Part shown: positions 39,101 through 49,773 of the stretch, piece after piece | How positions within the stretch are numbered: the first letter of the stretch is position 1 | Layout of the letters: every line of letters starts with the position of its first letter | Origin: Effrenium voratum | Taxonomy: Eukaryota; Sar; Dinophyceae; Suessiales; Symbiodiniaceae | Assembly (NCBI GenBank): GCA_963377175.1 | Contig: CAUJNA010003829.1 | Location: forward strand, 317,345 to 381,344 | Reading direction: 5' to 3' | Length of the DNA stretch: 64,000 bases | Position numbers and translations under genes: made by a program | Notes under the pieces: model-generated | What the model saw: only the letters and a program-made list of their open reading frames with translations | Told to the model about the DNA's origin: nothing | Databases searched by the model: none

Positions 39101-40132
39101 TGGTCTCGCTGGCCGAGAGCGCGGCGTTCGTGGCGTATGAGGCCAGCAGCGTCGCGTCGGCCTTGGCCCCCTGGAGCGCCGCGATGCTGGCGTCCCGGAT
39201 AGCAAGCTGCGCTGCGACGAAGGCCTCGGTGGCGAGACCCAGCAGGGCATTTGCTATCTTGGTGTCTACCTCCAGCGGCGTGTCCAACCCGTCCACCGTG
39301 GAGAGCAGGGAGGCCAGCGCGATTGCGTCCGCCTTGCCGAGGAGGGCGGCGTCCAGGGCTGCCGTGGTGACGGCGTCCAAGAGGGCCGTCGCTATCTTAG
39401 AGTCCACCTCCGAGGAAGTGTCCACGGCCGACTGCAGGGCGTAAGCAGTCAGGGCGCTGGCGTCTGCCTTGGAGGCCTGCAGCCCCGAGATGGAGGCGTC
39501 TCGGCTCGCGAGCTCGGAGGCCAGCGCCGCGGCGGTGACGGCTCCCAGGAGAGCGTTGGCCACCTTGGTGTCCACCTCCAGCGGCGTGATCCTCGCCGCT
39601 ATGTCCAGGGAGTGCTGGTCCACCACCGTCTTGAGGCCGTAGTTGGCGGCCAACGTGGCCAGCGTGGCGTTGTTGGCCGAGGCGATGGAGCCGTTCATGG
39701 CCGCCGTGGTGCTGTAGTTGGACAGCTTCAGGTCCACGCTGTCCGGGGTGCTCTTGGTGGCAACCACGCCCTCCAGCACGTCGAAGGCCGACTGGTCTGC
39801 CTTGTTGGAGAGACCCGTGGTCTCTGCAGCGCTGCGATGCTGCTTCCGTGCGCGGCCACCTGTCCGTCAGTGGTGGCCAGGGCCGCAGCCGTTGCTAGGG
39901 GCGCAATCGCCGGCGCCAGCGCGCTGCTGTCCAGCTTTGAGGCCAGCTCTGCGGTGACTCTGTCGTCCAGGGACTGGATGGCAGAGGCTGCCGTGTTCAC
40001 CGCCAGGTCAGTTACTTGAGCGTAGGGCGTCAGAGCGAGGGCCAGCTGTCCTGCTGTGACGTGCGTGCCGTCAGTGACCTCTCCGTTGTCCAGGACCTCC
40101 GGGATGTTGCCCGTGACAGGTCCTTCAAACAT
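36109..40132 (-). pseudogene. Long fibre protein with C-terminal peptidase S74 chaperone (two frameshifts)
   Basis: ATG at 40132 (MFEGPVTGNIPE). About 1,340 residues in three pieces with frame breaks near 39,825 and 38,220. The first half is Ala/Ser/Asp/Leu repeats typical of trimeric fibres, including five repeats near LLAYYTSAQVDALLGDYRT (38,480-38,870). Two paired beta modules (CRYRLGTASN...GVAKLHFGA) and then a Thr/Ser/Gly/Ala beta-helix-like run follow. The end is an S74 intramolecular chaperone: TKLSDSRVKTEM with the Ser/Lys dyad, LRLGFASNDF and HLTSVLWGVCKGFQGRLDEVEAW. S74 domains trimerise fibres and cut themselves off. The protein would be a receptor-binding virion fibre. Confidence 0.78.
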
Positions 40133-40432
40133 GTTTTCTTAGGAGTAGCCGTTACGAAATGGTATCGCTGGGCTGTTGCACTTTCGCAACGCGCCCTCAC
40201 TCGAGTCGCAACAGCCCCTGGCAGTACGCGAAGTGGCGCAGTGACCTATAAAATCGGCCACTGGGCATGATGCGATGAATTGACCGAAAATCTCGGTCAA
40301 AAGCGCTTGGGTCACCTCGGCCACATGACGAGACCTGAGCCAACCTTGCCCAGACAAGCATACCGGCAGGAATGCGATTGAGGGAAAATATCCCTCAATT
40401 CAACTTCCCGTGCTGCCAGTACACGAACTCGC
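40133..40432. other. Non-coding gap between fibre and inverted repeat
   Basis: No credible frame. It probably holds the fibre promoter on the minus strand; CTATAAAATCGG at about 40,243 is TATA-like but on the opposite strand. Confidence 0.4.
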
Positions 40433-41200
40433 GCACTTTTCGGCCCCAAAGAGAGCGGTGACGAAGCGGTGACAAGCGGTGACACGCTCGGCGGGCTGGA
40501 ATTCGCCGCTTTTCCGGGCCGAAAGCGGAAAACTGACGTTTCGACCGAAAACCTGCGAATTTGGAGGCTCGGGCATCCCACTTGCAGTCCGACACGAAAA
40601 ACGGACTCTTCGGACTCGACCGTTTTGAGCGCTTTTTGCACCAAAAACTGGAGCCGGATGGAGCGGTGACATCAGTGGTGACAAGCTCGGCGGGCTGACG
40701 TGTTAGAGACCGGTGACATCGGCGGTGACGAGTTCAGCGGGCTGACGCGTTACGTGGAAAAACCTCGGCAGGCTGACGTGTTACTCGGGAGCACCTCGGC
40801 GGGCTGTCGGGCCGCGAAAAACCCTGCGGAGAGGAGCTCGGGAACTGGGCCCGATTTTACGCACTTTTGCACCCAAAAAGCGAGTGGTGACAAAGCGGTG
40901 ACAAGCGGTGACAAGTTCAGCGGGCTGGAATTCGCAGGCTTTTCGGGGCAGAAAACGGAATTCGGAGCACGGCGAACACCTGGAGCCGGTTTTCGAAGGA
41001 AAACGAGCGAATTTGGAGCCCCAGGCTGCACTTTTGACGCAGGACACGAAAAAACGCACTTTTCGGAGTTCGCCGTTTTCAGCGCTTTTTGCACCAAAAA
41101 CGGAGTGGTGACAAAGACCGGTGACATCGGAAAAACGTTCAGCGGGTTGAAGAATTTGGCTGTTTTGCAGGGTTTTTTGGCCAGAATCCGAAAAAGAATA
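40433..41200. repeat. Right terminal inverted repeat of element A
   Basis: Reverse complement of 1-612 over about 640 bases, with small indels, and clusters of GGTGAC(A) (near 40,458-40,482, 40,665-40,680, 40,710-40,728, 40,883-40,913 and 41,105-41,125). The pairing runs off the left window edge, so the outer end is only bracketed, at or after 41,075 and probably near 41,200. Confidence 0.72.
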
Positions 41201-41216
41201 GGGGACTAAAAGCCTT

Positions 41217-41438
41217 TGTTCCTTACTACCAAGAACGGCGACCTGAGGCTGGGCTTCGCCTCCAACGACTTCTCAGGAGCGAAGTGGAAGAATTTGACGG
41301 GCACCGCGCGGTGGAGCGACACGGAGATGGTTACTCTCGACCTCACCAGCGTGCTGTGGGGGGTGTGCAAGGGTTTCCAGGCCCGGCTGAAACGAGGTGG
41401 AAGCCTGGCAGGCCCAGCGGGGGCCGAAGAACAAGTAA
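41217..41438 (+). pseudogene. Fragment of a second S74 fibre end
   Basis: Reads NGDLRLGFASNDFSGAKWKNL and then TSVLWGVCKGFQARL, matching the last 70 residues of the element A fibre but on the opposite strand and just outside the inverted repeat. A deletion in the YSHL segment and one frameshift are present; the natural stop is at 41,436. A remnant of a third element lying back to back with A. Confidence 0.75.
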
Positions 41439-41617
41439 CTGTGCAGGCCAGGGACGCTAGCGCAAGCCCCTTTTTGAGTAAAAAAAAAACGTGAGCAGCT
41501 GTGTGAGCAGGCCTCCTCGCTCTAGAGAAACCTGCGCAAGCCCCTTTTTGGGCCAACAAGTAGGTTCAGGCCTCCTCGTTCTCCGGAACCTTGATCAGCC
41601 CCGGGCAACAAAGCTAA

Positions 41618-42520
41618 ATGGAGGCGCTGAGGGACCTGGCCGACGACTTCAACGTGAGGGATCCGCGGAAGCTGTACCGACTTGCGAGGCAGGCGCGACC
41701 TCGACGCGCAGGCCATGGCCTTCGAGGCGCTGAAGGCCAACGTGGGCCGGCAGGTGCAGGCGCCCCGGCCGCGCGCGCGGGCAAGTCGGCCGCCGAGGGG
41801 CCGAACGACCGGCTGCAGGCCGACCTCATCGACTTCAGCCAGAACACGCGGGGGAAGACGAGGTACGGCCTGGTGGTGATGGACGTCTTCACCCGGGAGG
41901 CCGCCGTGGAACCTCTGCAGAACAAGAACGCCGAGACGGTGGGCCGGGCCACCAGGCGCGCCGCGGGAGCTGACGGGGGACAACGGGAACTTTGTGGTCA
42001 CGACGGACCTGGGCAACGAGTTCGCCACGCTGGACAGGGAGCTGCCCGAAAATGCCGTGCACCGCACAAAGCGGCCCGAGGACCGCAATGCCATTGCCGT
42101 GGTGGACCGGGGCATCGAGACGCTGAAGAAGGACCTGGCCACGAGGGTGGCGTGCAAGGGCGGGCAGTGGAGCGACCACTTCGAGCGGGCGGCCGGGGCC
42201 TACAACACGCGGCCCCACGAGACGGTGCACGGCGCGCCCGAGAACGTGGAGAAGCAGCCGGCCACGGAGTTCAGGGTCCTCCAAGACAACGCCGACAAGT
42301 TCCAGCACAACAAGGACCTCACCGAGCGGCGCGTGAAGGCGGTGGAGGACGGCGCCTTCCGGGCGCCGACGAACGCGGCGAGAAGCTTCAACCCTCAGCA
42401 CGGCGACGTGCAGCAGCTGGGGGCCGTGGACTCCATGACCGTCCGACGGGGCAGGCCGGCCGGCGGCTGTGAGGCCTGGACGACTTCCTGGGGCCTCCGA
42501 GGCCCAGGACCCTCGACTAA
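41618..42520 (+). pseudogene. Second type of DDE integrase (frameshifted)
   Basis: ATG at 41618 (MEALRDLADDFNVRD). Frame changes near 41,690, 41,790 and 41,965 are needed. DRLQADLIDFSQNTRGKTRYG gives the first Asp, VVTTDLGNEF the second, VVDRGIETLKKDL the Glu. The sequence is clearly different from the element A integrase. A C-terminal region with RSFNPQHGDVQQ is shared with the copy at 63,544-64,000. Preceded by 'ggcctcctcgttctccgg' and followed by a similar word at 42,549, which may be ends or target remnants. Function would be insertion of the third element. Confidence 0.72.
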
Positions 42521-42755
42521 TTTGAAAATGGATTTTTTTAGGCACGACCCGGCCTCCTCGTTCCGAGGAAGCTTGATCGGACCCGTTTTGGCGCAAAAAA
42601 AAAACTTTGATCACACTCAAGTTTGCCTGATCCTGATCAAGCGAAAAAACTGGCTTGCGCAGGCTGGGGGGGAATTCCCGGAGCCTGCTCAGCTCCTTTT
42701 TGGGGTGCTCGGGAAACCAACGGGTTGAATCAAAGCGGGGCTGGCATGGGCAAAC

Positions 42756-42925
42756 CGCGCAAAACCGTGCAAAAGCTATTCTTCCAGCGTCTATATTGAT
42801 CTAGGCCCTGTAAGAATGGCATTTTGTAGCGCAAAACCGTGCAAAAAAGCTATTACTCCAGGGTGTACATAAATGTAGGCCCTGGAGTAATAGCATTTTG
42901 CGGCGCAAAACGGTGCAAAATGTCC
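42756..42925. repeat. Tandem repeat, about 62 bases, 2-3 copies
   Basis: Unit contains 'cgcaaaaccgtgcaaaa', 'gctatt', 'taggccctg' and 'atggcattttg'. Non-coding. Confidence 0.7.
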
Positions 42926-42959
42926 CTGGGTTTGTCTCCACGCCACCCATATGTGCTAT

Positions 42960-43150
42960 ATGTGCTATATGGACGCAACCCACTGAACATCCACTCTCCC
43001 CGGGTTCCTTCCTATATGTGCTATATGTGTGCTATGTCTCACAAGACAACCCACTGAACATCCACTCTCCCCGGGTTCCTTGCTAACGTGCTACATGTGC
43101 TATATCTCACAAGGCAACCCACCGAACATCCACTCTCCCCCGGGTCCTTG
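42960..43150. repeat. Tandem repeat, about 70 bases, 3 copies
   Basis: Each copy has 'cccactgaacatccactc', 'tccccgggttcctt' and 'tatgtgctatat'. Non-coding. Confidence 0.75.
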
Positions 43151-43299
43151 CCGAGGGGCAGCGTAGCGAACTCTCTGAATTGTTCCCTAACAGTTTTCGC
43201 TTCGGGCGGGGGGAGGGGGTTGGTGTGTGAGTTTGCGGCGCGTCCGGAGGGCTTTGTGTTTTCTTCGTTGTCAGGCCCGCGCCTAGCTGTCTTACACAT

Positions 43300-43350
43300 G
43301 CAAAGGCGCGCCGCGCGCGCGCCGCGCGCGCGCGCGCGCGTCCGGTACCA
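43300..43350. repeat. Alternating CG tract (copy 1)
   Basis: About 40 bases of (CG)n interrupted by CC, preceded by 'gcaaagg' and followed by 'tccggtaccagggtc'. The same compound block occurs in the same orientation at 54,145-54,200. Alternating CG can adopt Z-DNA. Confidence 0.7.
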
Positions 43351-43445
43351 GGGTCTTATTTATGTAGGCGAGTGGATCGGGTTTTCCTTACCTGTAGCTT
43401 TTGCACACTTTGGTTGTGTGCAGGAAGAAGCTCTGCCTCTCTCTA

Positions 43446-43672
43446 TGCACAAGGTTTCCCAACTGCCACAATATTGCAGCTACAGACCCAGCAGAGCTCG
43501 TCCGCTCAGGAAACGACCTTGTCCTGCGAAGAATTTCAAGTCCAGAATTGCTCCTGCAGCCACGGCGCTGCAACGTAACGCACGTGTGTAGAAGTGAGGC
43601 TGCGTGAATTCCTGCGCAAGCTTTGCTGGTCCGTAACTGCAATATTGTTGGAGTAGGCAAGCCTTGTGCATA
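43446..43672. repeat. Foldback element with about 50-bp inverted arms
   Basis: The arm 'atgcacaaggtttcccaactg'... to 'cagcagagct' (43,446-43,498) is the imperfect reverse complement of 43,618-43,672 with 'caatattgcag' in the centre of each arm. About 120 bases lie between. Size and structure fit a small non-autonomous foldback or MITE. Confidence 0.6.
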
Positions 43673-43815
43673 CCGGGCTTCCATCACTCCGCGTGCTTTC
43701 TGTGCCTCTCTGGGCCGGACCTTGGATTTTTTTTATATAAAAATCTAAATGCTTCCATCCCTGGCAGGCAGTCTTCCGCGTGCTTTCCGTGCTCCTCCGG
43801 GGCCGGGCCGGCTTC

Positions 43816-43880
43816 CGGTTAAGTCTCGCTTGCTGCCGCCGCAATCTCGTCACAGAGCGCCGCTGGAATGCTGTACGAGG
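43816..43880 (-). pseudogene. Last 20 codons of a C5-type methyltransferase
   Basis: Reads YSIPAALCDEIAAAASET and stop, matching LLYSIPTALCEEIASAAT at the end of the element A enzyme (9,322-9,981). The preceding part of this gene lies on the opposite strand at 51,838-52,008. Confidence 0.75.
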
Positions 43881-46095
43881 TCTTTCTCAAATTACTAAAG
43901 GCCAAGCGGGAGGTTCCCACAGCGGCGCAGCGGCATGAGGTCCTGGCCGTGCAGCAGGGCTTGTGCGCGCTGTGTGGTTGCACGGTGACGCAGAGCGCCT
44001 GCGAGCTGGACCACGTTGTGCCGGTGCGGCAGCTCTTCGCAGACAGCGTGCAGCGGCTGCAGGCGCTCTGCGTTGACTGCCTCAGCGAGAAGACGCTCCG
44101 GGAATCCGCGCAGCCCACGAGTCTGGAGAGCCGCGTCTGCCCGGGGGTTATGGAGGCCTACGTGCGCAGTCCGAAGCTGCCGCCGCTGGTCTTCGAGGCC
44201 CAGGGGAGCCACCGCGAGAAGCCCTACGTGGGTGTGGACGTTGTGCGCTGTCGCCGCAACGGTTTGGCCAACGCACCCTTCCCGCTGCCCATCCTTTGCC
44301 CCGCAGACGGCGTGGAGCCCGTGGAGCCGGGGCGGCTGCCGGACTTGGGCTACGTGGAGGGGTGCCGCGACGCGCGCCAGGCCGCGCTGCAGCTGCTGCC
44401 GTTTGTGGGCCCTGGCTGGTACCCCAAAGTTTCCATTGCCGCGATGCTGGAGACGGGCGTGTGCCGTTGGGATCACATCCCGCTGGGCATCTATGCGCGC
44501 GGACATGTGGGCGCGGCCACGCTCCGGCGGGCCCTGGAGCGCATGGACGCTGCGTGGCCCGAGGGCGAGGAGCACATGGCCAAGCTCTCGGTGAACGCGA
44601 TGATCGGGCTATGGGCGCGCCGCGCGGACGTGATCTACTCCGTGCGCAGCAGCAGCTGCCAGCTGGACGGCCCCGGCGCCGACTTCACGCAAAGCTTCTG
44701 CTACGGGGAGGGCAGCGTCTGGGACTTCGTGTACACACGGCGCCTGCTAACCAACGGAACGTATCGCCCCATCCACGACGCCGTGCTGGGCTTCGAGCAC
44801 TGCATGGTGGCCAAGGCCCGGCGGCTGCTGGCGGCGCCCCCACGGTACGTGAAGCAGGTCAAGACGGACTGCCTACTGCTCCAGGGGCTGCCAAAGAGCC
44901 GGCAAGAGAGCCTGGAGGCGCTGACCAGGCTGCGGCACCAGGACGGCACACCCGTCTTTCGGGTGGAGGAGTGTAAGCCATTGCTGGGGCGCAGCGCAAC
45001 GCCGCGCATGGAGGCGGAGAGGCCAGCGCTGCGGCGGTGGCGCGAGGTGGAGGACCCCCTGGAGCACTGCGCGGCCGGCAACTCCCTGTTGCTCACCGGC
45101 CTGCCGGGCACCGGGAAGACGCACCTTGCGCGCAAGATCGTGGCGCGGCTCCGTGAGCAGGGCGAGGCGGTGCACCTGGTGTCGAAGACGCATTGCTCTG
45201 CGCAGAACCTGGGGCTCGGCGCGCAGACGGCGACCACTGGGTGCGCAGGTACGTCCGCAACGGGAGCGTGCAAAAACTTGACTGGCTCGTGGTTGAGGAG
45301 ATCACCCAGCTGGACATGGCGCTCTGGGCGGACCTGGCGTGCGTGGGGCTGAACCCCGACGTGAAGTTCCTGCTGCTTGGCGACTTCCGGCAGCTGCCCG
45401 CGGTGCTGCACTCCTGGGCCGGGCAGCCCATCAGCGCCCCGCTGGAGCATAGCCAGCTGGTGCTGGACCTCGCAGGCGGCCACCGGCACGAGCTCACCGA
45501 AAACATGCGCTCCGACCCCGGCATCTTCGATTTTGTGAAGTGGCTGCAGGTGGGCGAGCCCGACGCGCCCGCGCGGGAGGAGGCCAAGGCGCGGGCCCGC
45601 GAACTCTTCCCCGCCAAGCCAGGGTGGCCCGAGACGACCCTGGTCATCAGCCACGCGCGGCGGGTGGACGTGAACGCGGCAGCCAACCGGGCCCTGCAGC
45701 CACCGGGCGCCAAGCTCTTAGTACTGGAAACGGGTGTGGAAATTGCTCTGGCGCCCGAGAGCCAATTGCAGAGCCCGCAGAACCGAGCGCAGAACATGCT
45801 GGTGTGGCCGGGGCTCCGGCTGATCGGGGGCGGTGGGAAGATTCCCAAGGGCGTCTTTGTGGCAGTTACAGAGGTGGAGCCCGAGCACGTCAGGCTGGAC
45901 AACGGGCTGCGGCTGAAGCAGCAGGAGCTGCTGCGCGCCACAAGGCTCAGCCACGCCGTCACCTACGCCAGCTGCCAGGGTTTGACTCTGCAAGGCCGCG
46001 TCTGGCTGGACCTGGGCTCCGTCCACCTGTCTCTGCGCCACCTGTACGTGGGCGCGTCGCGGGCGACCAGCTCCGACCTGCTTGAGGTGGCGTGA
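43868..46095 (+). pseudogene. HNH nuclease, polymerase-like palm and SF1 helicase part of a composite replication protein
   Basis: Open from about 43,877 (EVFLKLLKAK). CALCGCTVTQSACELDHVVPV...ALCVDCLSEKT (residues 37-80) is an HNH nuclease with both CxxC pairs. YVGVDVVRCRRNGL, KLSVNAMIGLW and VKTDCLLLQG are spaced like palm motifs A, B and C of a DNA polymerase, but diverged. LLTGLPGTGKTHLA near 45,095 is Walker A. After a frameshift near 45,225, LDWLVVEEITQLD (Walker B), LLLGDFRQLPAV, TYASCQGLTLQG and YVGASRA are SF1 (Pif1/RecD) helicase motifs. Its first third lies at 52,013-53,365 because of an inversion. Expected role: replication of element B. Confidence 0.75.
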
Positions 46096-46225
46096 TCAGG
46101 CCCGTTGCAGCTCCCAAAATATTTTAATAATTTCTGAATTGAAGAAGACCTGGCATGCGATTCCACGAGCTGACAGGTGGGCGCTTGTATTTCACGTTAA
46201 GCCGTCTTCACCTTCTTCTCTGGAT

Positions 46226-46801
46226 TCATGAACTAATAGAGGAGATGAACGGGCAGCAGGGCGCTTCGACAGCGTCCAGGGTGAGGTGCCGGACCTCGAA
46301 GAGCACGCCAAACTGGCGGCCCATCTGCCAGACCTGCCGCGCCTCGATCACGGCGCGCCCCCGGCGGCGAGCAAACTCCGAGGGCTGCGGCGCGGGCTTG
46401 CCGTTTGAGTCCCAGTAGACGCAGCGCTCCAAGTTGATCTTCGCCTTGACGTGCTGGCCCGTGGGGCTCACCTTGACGGCGCTCTGGAGCTGCGCTTCCA
46501 GCTCCGTGCGGGACGCGCCGGGGAAGGGGCCCTGTTGCACGATCATGTTATCCACGACGGTGTCTTCCACGGAGAGCACCCTGTCGCGGAGATCTGGGTC
46601 CGCTGTGAAGCAGATGCCCAAACGCTTTGCGCCATCGTCTTGGAAATTACCGGGCTCCCAGAGAATCTCCACGGCGCAGTTGCGGCGGTAGAAAATTTCT
46701 TCACTGTCCTCGAGCGACACATACCGCCCGCCCTTGGCGTTCGACTGCACGGGTCCCAGGGCAAGCTTCATGGTTCGAAGCGGAAGATCGGGCTTTTTCA
46801 T
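46226..46801 (-). CDS. Conserved small PLV protein with SNAKGG motif (element B copy)
   Basis: 191 residues from ATG 46801; a second ATG at residue 11 (MKLALGPVQSNAKGG) is also possible. Intact frame. It matches the element A protein at 10,086-10,616 in the SNAKGG segment, EIPWEP/EILWEP, a central KVSPTGQHVKAKINL segment resembling WMLKAKLPAHARFW, and the aromatic C-terminus. In both elements it lies after the capsid gene. Possible single-strand DNA-binding protein (inference). Confidence 0.62.
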   Translation of the reverse strand: MKKPDLPLRTMKLALGPVQSNAKGGRYVSLEDSEEIFYRRNCAVEILWEPGNFQDDGAKRLGICFTADPDLRDRVLSVEDTVVDNMIVQQGPFPGASRTELEAQLQSAVKVSPTGQHVKAKINLERCVYWDSNGKPAPQPSEFARRRGRAVIEARQVWQMGRQFGVLFEVRHLTLDAVEAPCCPFISSISS

Positions 46802-46879
46802 TCGAACGAAAAAAAAAGTTGGCCCGACGAACGCAGGCTTGATTCCTGCCCGGACGGCGAGTTGGGTGCCACGCAGTTT

Positions 46880-48150
46880 TTAGTCCAGGACGGACACGCC
46901 CGTTCCGGAGAGCGTCACCAGCTGGTAGGCCACCAGGTGGATGAACAGGTCCGTCATCGTGACGTCCAGTCCCTTGAAGGTGAACCGGGCAAGGTCACCC
47001 GAGCGGGTGCTGACACCACTCAGTGGCATCTTGGGCACGCGCTCTGTCGGAAAGCCGGCAATGAAGCTGTGGCGCAGGTAGCCCACTCGGCCGATGTCGA
47101 TGTTGCGCACCGTGTCGTCGTAGGTCCCCGCAAGGACCGAGAGGAAGTGGAAGTGCTCCGAGGCTCCCTTCATAGGATTGTGTGGGTACTGCAGGCTGCC
47201 CAGCTGCATCTGCGACTCCAGGAGGCTGTCCTCCTGCCTGGCCGCGCCGATGGGGGCCACGTCCTGCCCCGGGTTGGCCAGCAAGTGGATCTTGGAGCCC
47301 GCGTCGTTGTCCCAACAAGTCACGAACGCGCCCATGAGTTTCGTGAAGGCGCGCGCCACGGTGACGTTGTGCTCCGCCACGCCGTTCGGGACGCTGGACT
47401 GCTGCGTGTGCACCGTGGGGTAGCTGAAAACCAGGGACCTTCCTGAGAGGAGCACGCGGTTGAAGGACTCCACCAGCGCAGAGTCCTGGACGACCTGGGA
47501 GGCCAGAACTCGGACGTTCTGGATCTCGAAGTCGGTGCTCAGCGTGGCCCCCGCCGGGTGCGCCCCGGCGTTCTCGGACCACAGCGCAGTCGTGGCGTCC
47601 GCAAACTCAATTTCTATCACCAGGTTCGGCTGCGGCGGCAGCATCTTCCCGCAGCGCAGGATGCCCACCATGGTGGGGCGCAGCAGCACGTCCGCGTAGC
47701 CGCCCTGGTGCACCGCGCGGGCGATGCGGGGGTCGTTGACTTCGTCGAAGCCCTCCATGGCCTTGTTGCGGTTGTACTCCCGGCCCTTCAACAAGTCGTG
47801 CACGGCACGGTGCGGCCGTAGTAGTTATGTCGTCGCAGCGCTGGCCGTTGGCGAAGACCTGGGCGCTGGACGAAGCAGGCGGGGTTGGGCGTGGCTGGGG
47901 CCAGCAGGTTGGTGCCGTCCGTGTTCCTGACACGGAAGGCGATCTTGATCGACTCGGGGTCGATGAAGGACGTGCCGCTGGTCAGCGGGATGCGGCAGAC
48001 CCGAGAGGTTGTGGGGGAGAACGAGCTCAGCGAGCTGGGGAAGTACTGCACGTCGTGCCGCGCCGTCACGTAGCTGGTGTTGCTCGTCTTCAGCTTGTAG
48101 TCCAGGCTCTGCATCAGCTCATCCTGGGCTCCGGCGGTGACTACCTCCAT
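46880..48150 (-). pseudogene. Major capsid protein, PLV type (two frame changes)
   Basis: ATG at 48150 (MEVVTAGAQDELMQSL). The N-terminal part runs to NPACFV near 47,875, an excursion through another frame covers VFANGQRCDDITT, and the main frame resumes by 47,800 at DLLKGREYNRNKAMEGF and ends VTLSGTGVSVLD. About 420 residues. TSFIDPESIKIAFRVRN and YADVLLRPTMVGILRCGK fit the two beta-barrels of a double jelly-roll capsid protein. This is the only near-complete copy in the window; element A keeps just the C-terminal half. It is the main shell component of the virion. Confidence 0.68.
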
Positions 48151-48230
48151 GCTTCTTTACATGTACCACGACACGCATTTTCACTCGTACGGCGAAGGAG
48201 CAAAATCGTACATGGACTGGATTTTTTTTT

Positions 48231-49475
48231 TTAGGCAGCCTCGATGTCTCGTGCCAGCTGGTCAAAGCTGGGCGGAGGCAGGCTGTCCGGCTGTTGACTG
48301 CCCGGAACTGGACTCGCCGCGAGCTCTAGGCTGAGACTGGGGGGGGGGGGGGGCAGGGCCACGGGGTTCAGGCCCCAGGAGAAGGGGCGCGGCGTGTTGT
48401 TGGACTGCGCCTGGACAAGGAAGCCGGACTGCGAGGAGGCGCGGCTGCTTGCGGGGCTGCCGGACGTGCTGCTGCCGGTGCGCAGCGTGAAGTGTTGAGG
48501 CTGCGTGGCGTCGTTCATGTTGTTGGCGGACCGGACGTCCTGCACGGCCGCGTCCTCGCTGCCCTGCTGAGGCCGGAAGAGCGTGTTCTCCAGCACCCAG
48601 CCCGTGCCGCGGGCGAGACCGTAGGCTGCGCCGCCCGCAATGCCCCCGGCCAGCCCCGCCGTTGCCGCCGCGCCAACTCCCGCCGCGCCAGCCAACGTTC
48701 CAGCAACCTCGCCCGCGGTGGGCGCCAGGGCTGCTGCTCCTTCAGCCAGGCCCCCCAGGTACCCGAAGGCTCCGCCCACACCCTCGGCGGCAACGGCAAC
48801 CTCGCCCTCCTCCGCTGCCACGGCCGCCGTCTCCTCAACGGCCTGCGCTGCGCCACGCTCCACCTCCTGCGCGCGCTGCCCCGCCTCGTCCAGGAGGCGC
48901 TCCACGTCACTGGGCCGACCTATGATCTGCGGAGGCGGCTGCGCCTGGCCCGGACGGGGCAGCACGTTCAGGCGCACGTACTCAGCTGCGTCCTGGGGCA
49001 GCTGAGTGCGGAAGGCCTGCGCGGCTGCGAGCCCCGCCGCCCCTGCGCCTATGAGGTCCGCTGCCGCCTGCGCGCCGTCTGCAGTGCTGCGCAGACGGTC
49101 CGTGCTGGAGGGCGGCCCCTGCCCGTTGCTGGCCAAGGCGCCGGCCTCGGGGTCTCCTGCCAGGTCATCCTCAACAAAGCGGGTTCCGCCGTACCCTTGG
49201 TACCTCCGCGCAAGGCGCACGTCCTCGTCCGTGGCCTCTGCGGGAGTGCGGGAGCCTTCCTCGGGAATTGCTTGCAGGGGCGTGTGCTGCAGGGGCCGGG
49301 GGTTGGGGTCCTCGCTGGACTGCACAAAATCGTCCAGGTAGAAGTGGCTTGTGACAAACGAGGTGGCCTTGCGGTCCGGTTGATCCAGGGGCAGCGGCTC
49401 ATTCCGCTCTAGGTAGCCCGCCACCTGCTCAAAGAGCGGGCGCTGATTGAAGCCGTGTGCCCGAAGCGCCTTCAT
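48231..49475 (-). CDS. Glycine-zipper membrane protein (element B copy, complete)
   Basis: 414 residues from ATG 49475 (MKALRAHGFNQRP). Residues about 215-290 are Ala/Gly-rich with small-residue periodicity (GGLAEGAAALAP, AATAGLAGGIAGGAAYG), suited to membrane insertion. The flanks are polar with many Gln/Ser/Pro. It ends QLARDIEAA. The element A homologue is fused to the capsid end. In virions such proteins may line an inner membrane or act in entry; this is inference. The capsid gene starts 81 bases downstream. Confidence 0.7.
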   Translation of the reverse strand: MKALRAHGFNQRPLFEQVAGYLERNEPLPLDQPDRKATSFVTSHFYLDDFVQSSEDPNPRPLQHTPLQAIPEEGSRTPAEATDEDVRLARRYQGYGGTRFVEDDLAGDPEAGALASNGQGPPSSTDRLRSTADGAQAAADLIGAGAAGLAAAQAFRTQLPQDAAEYVRLNVLPRPGQAQPPPQIIGRPSDVERLLDEAGQRAQEVERGAAQAVEETAAVAAEEGEVAVAAEGVGGAFGYLGGLAEGAAALAPTAGEVAGTLAGAAGVGAAATAGLAGGIAGGAAYGLARGTGWVLENTLFRPQQGSEDAAVQDVRSANNMNDATQPQHFTLRTGSSTSGSPASSRASSQSGFLVQAQSNNTPRPFSWGLNPVALPPPPPSLSLELAASPVPGSQQPDSLPPPSFDQLARDIEAA

Positions 49476-49766
49476 TTACTGTTGCGCAACTTCGTCCGCC
49501 GCCCGTTCCACGCCCCGGCGCTCGGCCCGCGCGTAGCGCAGCTGAGGGACCTGGCGGTGCACGGCCTCCGTCAGCCGGCTCACGTCGTCCAGGTGCCGCT
49601 GCCCCTCCTGGGCTAGCCGGCGTTCCCCCAGCCAGTTGTTGAAGGCCCGCGCCTCCTCCTGTTCTCGGTAGCGCTTCAGCAGCAGCGGCTGCAGGTTGTA
49701 GCTGGGGTACGTTCTGCGGAACCACCGGAGCATCCGCGGCTCGTTGCGGGGTTCGATCGACATCAT
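49476..49766 (-). CDS. Conserved 96-residue PLV protein (element B copy)
   Basis: Same length and most residues as 4,125-4,415; the stop abuts the next ATG exactly (TAA then ATG). Intact. Confidence 0.75.
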   Translation of the reverse strand: MMSIEPRNEPRMLRWFRRTYPSYNLQPLLLKRYREQEEARAFNNWLGERRLAQEGQRHLDDVSRLTEAVHRQVPQLRYARAERRGVERAADEVAQQ

Positions 49767-49773
49767 CTTGCCT

